Shown one piece after another: positions 34,802-42,665 of a stretch of 64,000 nt of DNA. How positions within the stretch are numbered: the stretch's first letter is position 1; the number at the start of each line of letters is the position of its first letter. Origin of the DNA: an uncultured Clostridia bacterium. GTDB taxonomy: Bacteria; Bacillota; Clostridia; Christensenellales; CAG-314. The notes under the pieces are model-generated. The model ran no database searches. It saw only the letters and a list, made by a program, of their open reading frames with translations, and was not told where the DNA came from. The stretch is taken from positions 156,093 through 220,092 of the forward strand of contig CAKQEP010000001.1 in NCBI GenBank assembly GCA_934230325.1, read 5' to 3'. The position numbers and the translations under genes are program-made.

Positions 34802-35953
34802 CTATTTTGTAATGCCGTCGGCGGCTATTATGCCGCTAACAAATGCAAAATAAAGATTATAACCCCCGCAAGGTCCGTCAACGTCGACAGCCTCACCCGT
34901 CACGGCAATACCGTTTGGCAACCTAAAATTGCCGTCGAGATATTTTGTATCCACGCCGCCGCAAGTAACTTGACTTAAAGAGTAGTCCGTGACTTCCGCA
35001 TCAAAAAACATAAGATTTTTGACCTTTTCCGCAAGTTTTTGCGGGGTGCGCTCGGTTGTTTTAAGCACGTATTCACTCAATTTGTTGGGCAACAAACCTA
35101 CAAACAAATCGTTGGCGTCGTAGCCGTCTTTTGTTCTTTTGTTTAATATGCTTGTCAATTTGTCGGTATCGAAATCAGGCAACAAATCAAGGCAAAGATC
35201 AAATTTTGCGGCGTCGCCCGCAACTCTCGCTCTTGCGATAAACATGCTGATATTAAGCGCGCATATCCCGCTTATTCCAAAGTCGCGAAATAAAACTTCC
35301 CCTTTTTCCTCTGCGACAAAGCGGTCGTTTTTAAAAAGTTTAACGTTTGCGCGCGCTCTCGTACCCGAAAGCAAACCGCTCGGATTTTTGATTTTTAACG
35401 GCGTAAGCGACGGACTCGTTGCCGTCAAATACTTTTTGTCGATAATGCGCTCTATATCTGTCTGAGCCGCTTGCGAACGACTCCCCGTCGCAACGATAAC
35501 TCTATCGGCAAAAAAATCGCCTTTTGTCGTTTTTGCGAGATAGCCGCCGCATTGTTGTTCAACGGCAAAAACGTGGCAGTCGCAAATGATTTTTACGCCG
35601 CAACGCGACGCATTAAGCCGCAAAGCGTCACAAACGGTGTTTGCGGAATAGGTGACGGGGTAAACTCTCCCCTCCTCGTCGGGACAAGAAAGAAAAATAC
35701 CGCACTCGTCCAAAAAATCCGCGTACCGTTGCTTTGCGGCGTCGGTAAAGCATTTTTTAACAAAATCTTTGTTTTTGTATTTTTCACAAGACTCGTCGGC
35801 GTTTTTGATATTGCATCTGCCGCCGCCCGTCATAAGCAGTTTTTTACAGACGCGGCTGTTTGACTCCGCCACTACAACATCGTCACTGCGCCGCGCGCAT
35901 ATTATTGCGGAAACCAACCCGCTGACTCCTCCGCCTACGACAAAAATCTTCAT
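34802..35953 (-). CDS. HI0933/BaiN-type FAD-binding protein (aminoacetone oxidase family)
   Basis: 383 aa. Dinucleotide-binding VVGGGVSGLVSAIICARR at the N-terminus, then TGGGRCNIKNAD. The C-terminal FAD motif is GIAVTGEAVDVDGPCGGYNL, with the family's GGVDTKYLDG before it. The family has been called both aminoacetone oxidase and BaiN reductase, so function cannot be set by sequence alone. Here it lies just upstream of tdh-kbl: Tdh product decarboxylates spontaneously to aminoacetone, so an aminoacetone role fits the context. Its TATAAT box ends 6 nt before the ATG, so it appears leaderless. Confidence 0.85.
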   Translation of the reverse strand: MKIFVVGGGVSGLVSAIICARRSDDVVVAESNSRVCKKLLMTGGGRCNIKNADESCEKYKNKDFVKKCFTDAAKQRYADFLDECGIFLSCPDEEGRVYPVTYSANTVCDALRLNASRCGVKIICDCHVFAVEQQCGGYLAKTTKGDFFADRVIVATGSRSQAAQTDIERIIDKKYLTATSPSLTPLKIKNPSGLLSGTRARANVKLFKNDRFVAEEKGEVLFRDFGISGICALNISMFIARARVAGDAAKFDLCLDLLPDFDTDKLTSILNKRTKDGYDANDLFVGLLPNKLSEYVLKTTERTPQKLAEKVKNLMFFDAEVTDYSLSQVTCGGVDTKYLDGNFRLPNGIAVTGEAVDVDGPCGGYNLYFAFVSGIIAADGITK

Positions 35954-35959
35954 ACGTCA

Positions 35960-35988
35960 ATTATAAACACATTTGCAAAAAATGTAAA
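35960..35988 (-). promoter_or_regulatory. Flavoprotein gene promoter, leaderless arrangement
   Basis: Minus strand TTTACA (35983-35988), 17-bp spacer, TATAAT (35960-35965), then 6 nt (TGACGT) to the ATG. Same geometry as lepA. Confidence 0.75.
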
Positions 35989-36028
35989 ACATTTATTGCG
36001 GCAAAATACAAATAATCGGATAAAATTT

Positions 36029-36577
36029 TTATTTGCTGTCGCCGCTTGCGCTCCCGTAAACTTTTTCGTACTCGGTAAGATACTCTTCTATTTTAAGCAT
36101 CGCTTCTTTCGCGTCGCATATTTTGTTTACCGCCGTTTTTTTGCCTTCCAAAGTTTTGTACACGGTAAAAAAATGCATCATTTCTTCCGCAATATGAAAA
36201 GGCAAATCGTTTATGGACTTGTAAGTGTTGTAAGTAGGATCGCCAAAAGGAACGGCTATTATTTTTTCGTCGAGATAGTGTTGGTCCACCATTGCAATCA
36301 TGCCTATGGGATAGCATCTTACCGTGCAGTTTGTTTCTATCGGCTCGCTACACAAAACAAGCACGTCGAGGTGGTCGCCGTCGGCGGCAAGAGTGCGCGG
36401 TATCAAACCGTAATTTGCGGGGTAGCGCGTAGCGGTATAAAGCACTCTGTCAAGTATAATATAACCCGTTTCTTTGTCTAACTCATATTTCATTTTGCTG
36501 CCTTTTGTTATCTCTATCAAAGCAACAAAATCGTCGGGTTTAATTCTGGATTTGTTAATTTTGTCAATTCCTATCAC
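36029..36577 (-). CDS. ppa: Inorganic pyrophosphatase, family I
   Basis: 182 aa from a GTG start with AGGAG 10 nt upstream. Family I signature: IEITKGSKMKYELDKETG, RYPANYGLIPRTL and the metal-binding DGDHLDVLVL. The usual DGDPLDV motif has His in place of Pro here, a tolerated position. It hydrolyses PPi released by biosynthesis. It is divergent from the aspartate kinase gene, with two dyads between them. Confidence 0.94.
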   Translation of the reverse strand: MIGIDKINKSRIKPDDFVALIEITKGSKMKYELDKETGYIILDRVLYTATRYPANYGLIPRTLAADGDHLDVLVLCSEPIETNCTVRCYPIGMIAMVDQHYLDEKIIAVPFGDPTYNTYKSINDLPFHIAEEMMHFFTVYKTLEGKKTAVNKICDAKEAMLKIEEYLTEYEKVYGSASGDSK

Positions 36578-36600
36578 TGCGCATTTTCTCCTATTGATTG

Positions 36601-36629
36601 ATTATACCGCAAAAGTTGGTTTTTGTAAA
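36601..36629 (-). promoter_or_regulatory. ppa promoter
   Basis: Minus strand TTTACA (36624-36629), 17-bp spacer, TATAAT (36601-36606), 23 bp before the GTG. Confidence 0.75.
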
Positions 36630-36662
36630 CAATATTCACACAATCGGGTAAATATTTTCACA
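36624..36662. promoter_or_regulatory. Two imperfect dyads in the ppa / aspartate kinase gap
   Basis: TGTAAACAATATTCACA (36624-36640) and GTAAATATTTTCACA (36648-36662) resemble one another, and each is close to palindromic (GTRAA...TTYAC). The first covers the ppa -35 box. They are candidates for binding sites of one repressor; the identity is unknown. Confidence 0.4.
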
Positions 36663-36722
36663 ATGTCAGACATAGAACAAACCAAGACCTTACTAAAACG
36701 CCTACTTACGGAGCATAAACGC

Positions 36723-37910
36723 ATGGATATAGTGGCAAAATTTGGCGGAAGCAGTCTTTCCGACAGCAAAAACTGGAAAAAAATAGCCGACATATTAAAA
36801 GAAAACAAACAGCGCAGACTGGTAGTGTTGTCTGCGCAGGGAAAAAGATTTTTTAACGACATAAAAGTCACCGATTTGCTTATCGAGTATTGCTCAAAAA
36901 CCGACTCAAAACAAAAGAACAATATTTGGCAACAAATCAAGGCAAGATACGCCGCAATCGCAAAAGATTTCAGCGTTGATTTTAATGCGGTATTAAACGA
37001 AACGGAACAATCTTTACCCCTTTTGTCACGTTGCGCCGTCATAAGTCGCGGAGAGTATTTGTCCGCAAAACTTTTTGCTCTCATAAACAACTTTACGTAT
37101 CTCGAAGCGGCAAAGTTAATCAAATTCGACAAGGACAAAAAACTTTTGACCGACCTCACCTTTCAACTTTTGCGCGACGCCGTATCCGACGGAAAAAAGT
37201 ATGTTATCGGCGGTTTTTACGGTAGCGACACGCAAAACCGAATTGTGTTGTTTGACAGAGGCGGCAGCGATATATCCGGCGCGCTTTTTGCTGCTGCGGT
37301 TAATGCTGAAATGTACGAAAACTGGACGGACGTAAGCGGTTTTTACGTATGCGATCCGCGTATAGTGCTAAATCCCGTCAAAATAAACTGTATGTCTTTT
37401 GAACAACTAAAAACTCTGTCGCGATACGGCGCGGGAGTACTGCACGCCGACAGCGTTTATCCTGCGTCGACGAGAGGTATACCGATAATAATAAAAAGCA
37501 TATTCAAGCCGCACGACAGCGGCACTTCTATCGTTCGGCAAAATTCTACGCAAAGCACAGTCATAGGCATAACCGCTCTATCTGCGTTAAAAATAAAGCG
37601 ATACCGCAATTCTAAATACTCTAATATACCCGACAACCCCCTGTTTTTTTGCAGAACCGATAATTTTGATTTGATATACCTAAAGCAAGGCAACAAAATC
37701 GACGGTAAAGAACCGTCGCAAACGACGGCTATATTGACAGTGGTACATAACAATGTGAAAAATATCGCCGATATTGTCTGTAAAACGCTTGACGAAAACG
37801 ACGTATCAAACCATTTGCTTTGTTATGACGACCGCATGTTGATGACTGAAATTTCTCCGTTGTTTTCTGCTCGCGCGATAAAAAAAGTATACAATCGTTT
37901 TTTTGAGTAA
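36723..37910 (+). CDS. Aspartate kinase
   Basis: 395 aa from ATG 36723 (MDIVAKFGGSSLSDSKNWKK), chosen because ACGGAG lies about 9 nt upstream and the family begins at this Lys-Phe-Gly-Gly motif; ATG 36663 would add 20 residues but lacks a ribosome site. The catalytic domain shows KFGGSS, RGEYLSAKLFA and LFDRGGSDISGALFA; a shorter ACT-type regulatory region follows after about residue 290. It phosphorylates aspartate for lysine, methionine, threonine or diaminopimelate synthesis. It stands alone, without hom or asd nearby. Sequence is somewhat divergent, so a feedback-insensitive or specialised isoform is possible. Confidence 0.88.
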   Translation: MDIVAKFGGSSLSDSKNWKKIADILKENKQRRLVVLSAQGKRFFNDIKVTDLLIEYCSKTDSKQKNNIWQQIKARYAAIAKDFSVDFNAVLNETEQSLPLLSRCAVISRGEYLSAKLFALINNFTYLEAAKLIKFDKDKKLLTDLTFQLLRDAVSDGKKYVIGGFYGSDTQNRIVLFDRGGSDISGALFAAAVNAEMYENWTDVSGFYVCDPRIVLNPVKINCMSFEQLKTLSRYGAGVLHADSVYPASTRGIPIIIKSIFKPHDSGTSIVRQNSTQSTVIGITALSALKIKRYRNSKYSNIPDNPLFFCRTDNFDLIYLKQGNKIDGKEPSQTTAILTVVHNNVKNIADIVCKTLDENDVSNHLLCYDDRMLMTEISPLFSARAIKKVYNRFFE

Positions 37911-37913
37911 AAA

Positions 37914-37949
37914 AAGCGTTTCTTTGTTGCAATAAACAAAGAAACGCTT
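37914..37949 (-). terminator. Terminator of cdaA-DUF1015 transcript
   Basis: AAGCGTTTCTTTGTT and AACAAAGAAACGCTT form a 15-bp perfect stem with a 6-nt loop. Seven T follow on the minus strand. It starts 3 bp beyond the stop codon of the convergent aspartate kinase gene and may fold at the end of that mRNA too. 37950-38033 shows nothing else. Confidence 0.85.
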
Positions 37950-38033
37950 AAATCCGTTTAAATTTTGATATAAATCAGGGTTTTTTGAATATTTTTATTC
38001 TTTTTTTGCGGTTTTTTTGACGGCAAACAACCC

Positions 38034-39272
38034 TTACTTTATTTTTTTGCTTTCTATGTAATAGCGTTTTTCTGCCGCTTCTCCCATAGAAAACGTTTTG
38101 CGCGGAAATGCTCCGACTTTGAGTACATAATCAAACAAATCGTTTTTGTCAAGCGGCGGCAAAGTGATACCGATTGCGTTTTCTGCTTTGTCTACAACTT
38201 GTTTGAGGTCTTCCAACCCGTGTACGTAGTCCACTTTTGCGCCGTCGTGCGTCTTGATATAATTATCTATATACTCTTGAACTTTACCCACTGCAACCGC
38301 TGCGTTTTTGGGAAGTTTGATTTTTTGTTCTCCGTTTTGTTTGGTATAAACGATGCAATCTGCGTCTCCGCCGCATACCTTTAAAAATCCTTCCAAAAAG
38401 TCCGGCTGTACGTTAAATACGGCGCGATGAATAGGCTCGAATACCAAACCCGCGTCGTGAAGATTTTCCACTTCTACCAACGCAAAACGCGCGGGGTGAT
38501 TTTGTCTTTCTTCGGGAGAAAGGTTTTGTTTTATCGTTTCCCAACACGCTTTTGCCGTTGCGAGAGAGTGGTTTCCGTCACCGACCGCAAACTGCATGAC
38601 TTCTTTGTCCGTACCGTAAAGGCGTTTGAGATAATCTTTGTCCATCAATTTGTCAAGTTTAGCAATAACTTCGTCGGTGTTTTCTACCTTGTATCCAACG
38701 ACGTGTCCGCCGTCCATATTAAGGTCAAAATCGTAAAGTTTTTGCAGTTTGTTTCTGTTTTGATAAAGATTTTCTATTATTTTTTGTTCTCTGTCGTCAA
38801 TAAGAAGCAAAATATGCGGCAACTCGACGGGCGCGTTGATACGTATTTTTTTGCGCGGCGGGATACGTTCTACAACGGTACCTTCCGTTGCGCGGATAAG
38901 AGCGTGATCTTCTCTGACAAAACTGTACGCTTCCAAGTCTACGGCAAGCACAAGCCCCAAACGGTGCGGGGTGACTGCCGTCGTTCTGTCTATCAAAACC
39001 ATACATTTGCCGATATCGGTCAAAGTGCCGTCCTGCAAGTATTTGTTCATAGTGGCGTTGATATTGTCTATGATAGGTTGATTGTCTTGCGACAAAAACG
39101 CTTCGGGAAAAATCATTCTCAAAGTGCTGGGCGTGTTGCCGACTGTTTTGTCAAGTTGATGCCAGTACTCCGGCTGACTTGTAAACTGATCGCAAGCCAC
39201 GACCGCCCATTTAGACATATCCACGTTTTTTGCGGGCATAAGAATATCCGCTGCCTTTACAATGCTATTCAT
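38034..39272 (-). CDS. DUF1015 family protein
   Basis: 412 aa, the usual length. Recognisable DUF1015 segments: WAVVACDQFTSQPEYWHQL near the N-terminus, GGHVVGYKV, and AVGDGNHSLATAKACW in the middle with the conserved Asp-Gly-Asn-His. The function of the family is not established. It begins 36 bp after a 46-aa membrane peptide gene that overlaps cdaA, so it probably sits in the c-di-AMP synthase operon. AAGGAG precedes the ATG. Confidence 0.88.
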   Translation of the reverse strand: MNSIVKAADILMPAKNVDMSKWAVVACDQFTSQPEYWHQLDKTVGNTPSTLRMIFPEAFLSQDNQPIIDNINATMNKYLQDGTLTDIGKCMVLIDRTTAVTPHRLGLVLAVDLEAYSFVREDHALIRATEGTVVERIPPRKKIRINAPVELPHILLLIDDREQKIIENLYQNRNKLQKLYDFDLNMDGGHVVGYKVENTDEVIAKLDKLMDKDYLKRLYGTDKEVMQFAVGDGNHSLATAKACWETIKQNLSPEERQNHPARFALVEVENLHDAGLVFEPIHRAVFNVQPDFLEGFLKVCGGDADCIVYTKQNGEQKIKLPKNAAVAVGKVQEYIDNYIKTHDGAKVDYVHGLEDLKQVVDKAENAIGITLPPLDKNDLFDYVLKVGAFPRKTFSMGEAAEKRYYIESKKIK

Positions 39273-39308
39273 TTTGTCTCCTTTATTTTTTAAGTCCGGT
39301 GACTTTTT

Positions 39309-39449
39309 TTAAAATAAGTATCCTATGCAAAGCCAAATCAAAACTCCGGCAATCACTGCCAAAACTTTTGCGGGCCAATGCTCTAAAAACACGTGCTTAA
39401 ACCATTGTTTTACCTTGCGGCTTTTTTCCGTCTGTTGATTACTCTTCAT
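39309..39449 (-). CDS. 46-aa membrane peptide, probable CdaR stub
   Basis: The frame from ATG 39449 overlaps the cdaA stop by 11 bp and encodes a basic N-terminus (MKSNQQTEKSRKVKQWFKHV) and one membrane segment (WPAKVLAVIAGVLIWLCIGY, then LF). Position directly after cdaA and the W-x-KVLA-x-(10)-W helix recall the N-terminal anchor of CdaR (YbbR family), the usual partner of CdaA, but all extracytoplasmic YbbR domains are missing. It is either a reduced partner or a decay product. GGAGG lies upstream inside cdaA. Confidence 0.6.
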   Translation of the reverse strand: MKSNQQTEKSRKVKQWFKHVFLEHWPAKVLAVIAGVLIWLCIGYLF

Positions 39450-40299
39450 AATTGCCTATCCTCCAAAAAGCGTCCTTGTCCTTTGCCGCTTTGACGTCGT
39501 AACACAACTGCAAAGCGTTGGTGAGAGAACTGCCGTCGAGATAACGTTTGATATGCTTGTCATACATGGCGGTGATTATGCCCGTTTCTTCCGACACTAC
39601 TATCGCGGTAAGGCTCGGATGCGACTCCGTAATACCCATAGCGGCGCGATGGCGCGTGCCGAAGTCTTTGGGCAGGTTAACGTCCTGACTGAGCGGAAGA
39701 TAGCACCCCGCCGCAAGTATTCTGTCCCCTTTTATTATGACCGCGCCGTCGTGTAGCGGCGATTTGGGGAAGAAAATAGTTTCCAACAGTTCGCTACTGA
39801 TTTTTGCGTTGATATAAGTTCCGCTTTCAATTATATAGTCGTAAATATTGTCTTTTACGACGATAATAAGCGCGCCGACGTCCGTCTTTGACATGTTTTG
39901 GCATGCTTTAACTATTTTGGCAATATTTGCGTCGATTTCCTCCGGACTCAGCACGTTTTCCTCTCCGGTTGAGAAAAACAAAAAGCGTTTTGCAAGGCTT
40001 GCTTTAAACACGTCTCTGCGAATATCGTTTCGGAAAAGTATTATCGTAAGCAAAACGTACAACTCTATCACTACCGCAAAGAGAACTATAAAAAATCCTT
40101 TGCGTCCGTCCTTGCACAAAAACGTAAACCCGAAAGTCAGGACGACAAGAACAAATAAAAAGTACGCCAAAAAGGTATTGTTGCGTCTTGCGGCATAACA
40201 ATACACGTACATGACCGACGCCACTAATAATATAATTTGCAAAGCGTCTACAAAACCGAATCCGGCAAAAACCTGCGAAATATACTGTGCAAAGTCCAT
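39439..40299 (-). CDS. cdaA: Diadenylate cyclase CdaA
   Basis: 286 aa from ATG 40299 (MDFAQYISQVFAGFGFVDAL), chosen for the GGAGG 6 nt upstream; the longer frame runs into the promoter. Three N-terminal membrane helices, then the DisA_N domain with the catalytic SPLHDGAVII and GTRHRAAMGITE motifs. It makes c-di-AMP from two ATP, controlling potassium, turgor and cell-wall balance. Normally cdaA is followed by cdaR and glmM; here only a 46-aa stub follows, and glmM is 4.5 kb upstream in a separate unit. Confidence 0.95.
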   Translation of the reverse strand: MDFAQYISQVFAGFGFVDALQIILLVASVMYVYCYAARRNNTFLAYFLFVLVVLTFGFTFLCKDGRKGFFIVLFAVVIELYVLLTIILFRNDIRRDVFKASLAKRFLFFSTGEENVLSPEEIDANIAKIVKACQNMSKTDVGALIIVVKDNIYDYIIESGTYINAKISSELLETIFFPKSPLHDGAVIIKGDRILAAGCYLPLSQDVNLPKDFGTRHRAAMGITESHPSLTAIVVSEETGIITAMYDKHIKRYLDGSSLTNALQLCYDVKAAKDKDAFWRIGNYEE

Positions 40300-40315
40300 A
40301 AAAAACCTCCGTATT

Positions 40316-40344
40316 ATAATACAACATATTTTGCCGCTTTGCAA
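40316..40344 (-). promoter_or_regulatory. cdaA promoter
   Basis: Minus strand TTGCAA (40339-40344), 17-bp spacer, TATTAT (40316-40321), about 16 bp before the ATG, which gives a very short leader holding GGAGG. Confidence 0.7.
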
Positions 40345-40375
40345 GTCATTTTGAGATAAATTTTGTTTTAAAACA

Positions 40376-40403
40376 CAAAAAATTGCCGTTTTTACGCGGC
40401 AAT
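40376..40403 (-). terminator. Terminator of zinc-ribbon gene
   Basis: ATTGCCG (40382-40388) pairs with CGGCAAT (40397-40403), followed on the minus strand by a T-run (40376-40382 read as A). Confidence 0.8.
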
Positions 40404-40422
40404 CTCTTATACGTCTTTAAAT

Positions 40423-40917
40423 TTATTTGTCGTAATCGTCATCATCGTCCGACTCGTCGTCTTCGTCGTCATCGTCGTCAAACTCCTCGTCGTCGTCATA
40501 AAAATCAAAATCGTCTACTTCGTCAATAGGCTCGCTTTCCTCTTCTTCCTCCTCCTCGTCTTCGGCTTCCTCCTCGCCTTGCAACTCTTCAAGAGGAATC
40601 TCTATCTTGTCGCTTTCGTACTCGTCGGGATCGTCGTCAAGATAGTTGCGCCATTCGTCGTCGTTTTCGTCCAAAGGATCGCGATTGTCTTTTGCTGCCG
40701 CGCACGTGTCGCACATCTCGTCCTCTACGTTGATATACACGCGTTTGCAAATAGGACAAAGTTTTGTGAGTTCTTCCTCCAATTCGAGGTCGTCGTCCTC
40801 CAAAATGACGCTGGACTGCATACCCAACTCGGCTTTGCAGACGTCGCACATTTCTTGACGGCTATCCATATAATTAAGTTCACAGCGAGGGCATTTTACA
40901 TACTTGATTTTAGACAT
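40423..40917 (-). CDS. Double zinc-ribbon protein with long acidic tail
   Basis: 164 aa. Two zinc-ribbon units: CPRCELNYMDSRQEMCDVC (residues 9-27) and CPICKRVYINVEDEMCDTC (about 54-72), which are clearly related. From about residue 100 the protein is almost wholly Asp/Glu, ending in a run of Asp interrupted by Ser, Glu and Tyr. No family name can be given. Such a mix suggests binding to a basic partner such as a ribosomal or DNA-binding protein, but that is inference. It has its own strong promoter and terminator. Confidence 0.88.
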   Translation of the reverse strand: MSKIKYVKCPRCELNYMDSRQEMCDVCKAELGMQSSVILEDDDLELEEELTKLCPICKRVYINVEDEMCDTCAAAKDNRDPLDENDDEWRNYLDDDPDEYESDKIEIPLEELQGEEEAEDEEEEEEESEPIDEVDDFDFYDDDEEFDDDDDEDDESDDDDDYDK

Positions 40918-40942
40918 AAATAATCTCCCTAATTTGCTATGG

Positions 40943-40971
40943 TATTATATATACAAAATCGTATTTTGTAA
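40943..40971 (-). promoter_or_regulatory. Promoter of zinc-ribbon gene
   Basis: Minus strand TTTACA (40966-40971), 17-bp spacer, TATAAT (40943-40948), with GGGAG before the ATG. Confidence 0.75.
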
Positions 40972-40992
40972 ACTGTTTTTTGTATTTTTTTC

Positions 40993-41029
40993 CAAAAAAA
41001 ACGGAAAAAGCGTTTTGCTCCTCCGTTTT
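40993..41029 (-). terminator. Terminator of CDF-thyA-folA operon
   Basis: AAAACGGA-type arm (about 40998-41005) pairs with TCCGTTTT (41022-41029), followed on the minus strand by a T-run. It lies 11 bp past the phosphoesterase stop. Confidence 0.65.
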
Positions 41030-41039
41030 GCGTGTATTT

Positions 41040-42146
41040 TTAACAATCGGCGGCAAACAAAATGTAGGTATCCAAGCCCAAACCGACCTCGTTTACGTTG
41101 AGATTTATTACCCTGCCGCCTTTTATCGCTTTTTTGCCGTAAGTGCAATAACCGCCGCTTATCGTGTTTGCCAAAAGTATTCCTTCGTAATTGACTTGAT
41201 AATGGTTTTGGTGGTCGTGTCCGCTAAAGGTTGCGACCGTGCTGCCCAACTCCTTGATTTTTGCAAACATTCCGGTGTTTTTGCCGCTACAACAAACTTT
41301 TTCAAACTTGCCGTCAGATTCGGTAAAATTTTGCGTTGCGATTGCATATTCCGGCAAAGGAATATGAAAAAACGCAAGGCTCGGCGGCATAAAACCGATT
41401 TCGTTTTTGATGCCCGTCAAATACCACTCGTACCAACTTACCGTGCTTTTGCTAATCGGCGCGTACTTGCCCTCTTGCTTGTCTTTGCCCGCTTCGTTGC
41501 TGTCCAAAAGAATAAAACTGCCCTTTATCTCTCCTGCGGCGTTTTTTAAGTTTATCGCATAATTACCGAGCGTCTTGCCGTAAAGTCCGTCGTCAAGGTT
41601 TGTCGGTCCGACGTCAAACAACGAATACTCTGATTTTTGCAACATATCGCACAGCCGAGTTTTGTCGGCAAACCCCGTGCTGTCGTGGTTGCCGAAAGTC
41701 ATTGCCCACTTGATGCCGCGTTTAGCGCATTGCTTGTCGATAAATTTAATCCACTTTCTCAATGCGTTGGCGTTGTCTATTGCAAAGGTAGTATCTCCCG
41801 TCACTACTACGAGGTCGGGATTAGTCTTGTCGATAAGTCTTTCCGCAAGGTCAAGAGTTTTTAAATCCAAACTTCCCGTACCGCTCAAAAAATGCAAATC
41901 GGTCAGTTGAAGTATAGTAAAATTGCCGTTGACGTCGGCGGTGACAGTAGAATAATTTGCCGAGTTGAAGGTATCCGTCGCTTTCCATTCGTATGGCGTC
42001 AAGTCGGATTTTAAAGTAAAAACAAACATTCGAAACACTACGTACAAAACCATTCCCGCAGAAATGATGCCCCAAAGCACCCACGCAAACCATCTGCGAA
42101 AACCTATTGCTTTATACTCCGCGTTTTTGTTGGAAATCACACCCAT
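41040..42146 (-). CDS. Membrane-anchored metallophosphoesterase
   Basis: 368 aa. One N-terminal membrane helix (WFAWVLWGIISAGMVLYVVF), then a calcineurin-like phosphoesterase domain: LQLTDLHFLSG (DxH), VVTGDTTF (GDxx), TFGNHDSTG (GNHD) and a C-terminal SGHDHQNHY (GHxH). All metal ligands are present. The active domain is probably outside the membrane; the substrate is unknown. Last gene of the CDF-thyA-folA operon, 18 bp behind folA. Close in type to the purple-acid/PhoD-like phosphoesterases of Clostridia. Confidence 0.9.
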   Translation of the reverse strand: MGVISNKNAEYKAIGFRRWFAWVLWGIISAGMVLYVVFRMFVFTLKSDLTPYEWKATDTFNSANYSTVTADVNGNFTILQLTDLHFLSGTGSLDLKTLDLAERLIDKTNPDLVVVTGDTTFAIDNANALRKWIKFIDKQCAKRGIKWAMTFGNHDSTGFADKTRLCDMLQKSEYSLFDVGPTNLDDGLYGKTLGNYAINLKNAAGEIKGSFILLDSNEAGKDKQEGKYAPISKSTVSWYEWYLTGIKNEIGFMPPSLAFFHIPLPEYAIATQNFTESDGKFEKVCCSGKNTGMFAKIKELGSTVATFSGHDHQNHYQVNYEGILLANTISGGYCTYGKKAIKGGRVINLNVNEVGLGLDTYILFAADC

Positions 42147-42164
42147 AGTATTTTTCTTCCGTTG

Positions 42165-42665
42165 TTAAAATTTTTTTGGATTGTCGTTTTTGTAAGTGCA
42201 AAAAGTTATGCTGTAGTCACCGTCTTGCTGCGGTTGACTTTCTTGCACAAGCCGCCAGTTTTTGTTCTCGTCGAGATTAGGGAAAAAAACCTGCGCGCCG
42301 CCATCGGCGTCAACTTTTGTGACATACGCGGTATCGCAGTAATCGAGCATAAAGGCGTAAAACATTGCGCCGCCGATAACAAAAACGTCTTGCGAATCAT
42401 ACCCGTCAAGCACTTTAAAAAGTTGTTTGGCGTCGTCTACCACTATGCAATCGTCGCGTTTTTCTCCGTTGGGATACAATACGACGTTTGTTCTGTTTTT
42501 GAGAGGTTTACCTTCGGGAAAAGATTTTAGAGTGTTGCTACCCATCGCCACTACTTTGTCGGTCGTTTTTTTGCGAAAAAAAGCCATATCCGACGGCAGT
42601 TTAAACAATAATCCGTTGTTTTTGCCGATGCCCCACTTTTTGTCAACCGCTACGATAATATTCAT
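42165..42665 (-). CDS. folA: Dihydrofolate reductase
   Basis: 166 aa. DHFR landmarks: MNIIVAVDKKWGIGKNNGLL, LPSDMAFFRKKTTDKVVAMG, then KNRTNVVLYP and VFVIGGAMFYAFML. It reduces dihydrofolate to THF, needed because ThyA produces dihydrofolate. It abuts thyA with no gap. Confidence 0.95.
   Translation of the reverse strand: MNIIVAVDKKWGIGKNNGLLFKLPSDMAFFRKKTTDKVVAMGSNTLKSFPEGKPLKNRTNVVLYPNGEKRDDCIVVDDAKQLFKVLDGYDSQDVFVIGGAMFYAFMLDYCDTAYVTKVDADGGAQVFFPNLDENKNWRLVQESQPQQDGDYSITFCTYKNDNPKKF

Noticed and set aside
36474..36722. Longer N-termini for the aspartate kinase
   Set aside because: The longest start lies inside ppa; ATG 36663 lacks a ribosome site and falls just after the dyads. It remains a weak alternative.
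38427..39293. A 288-aa plus-strand frame opposite DUF1015
   Set aside because: Antisense shadow of a recognised family with no start signals.
40430..40620. GTC/TCG trinucleotide tract resembling a simple-sequence repeat
   Set aside because: It is the codon pattern of the Asp/Glu tail of the zinc-ribbon protein, not an independent repeat.
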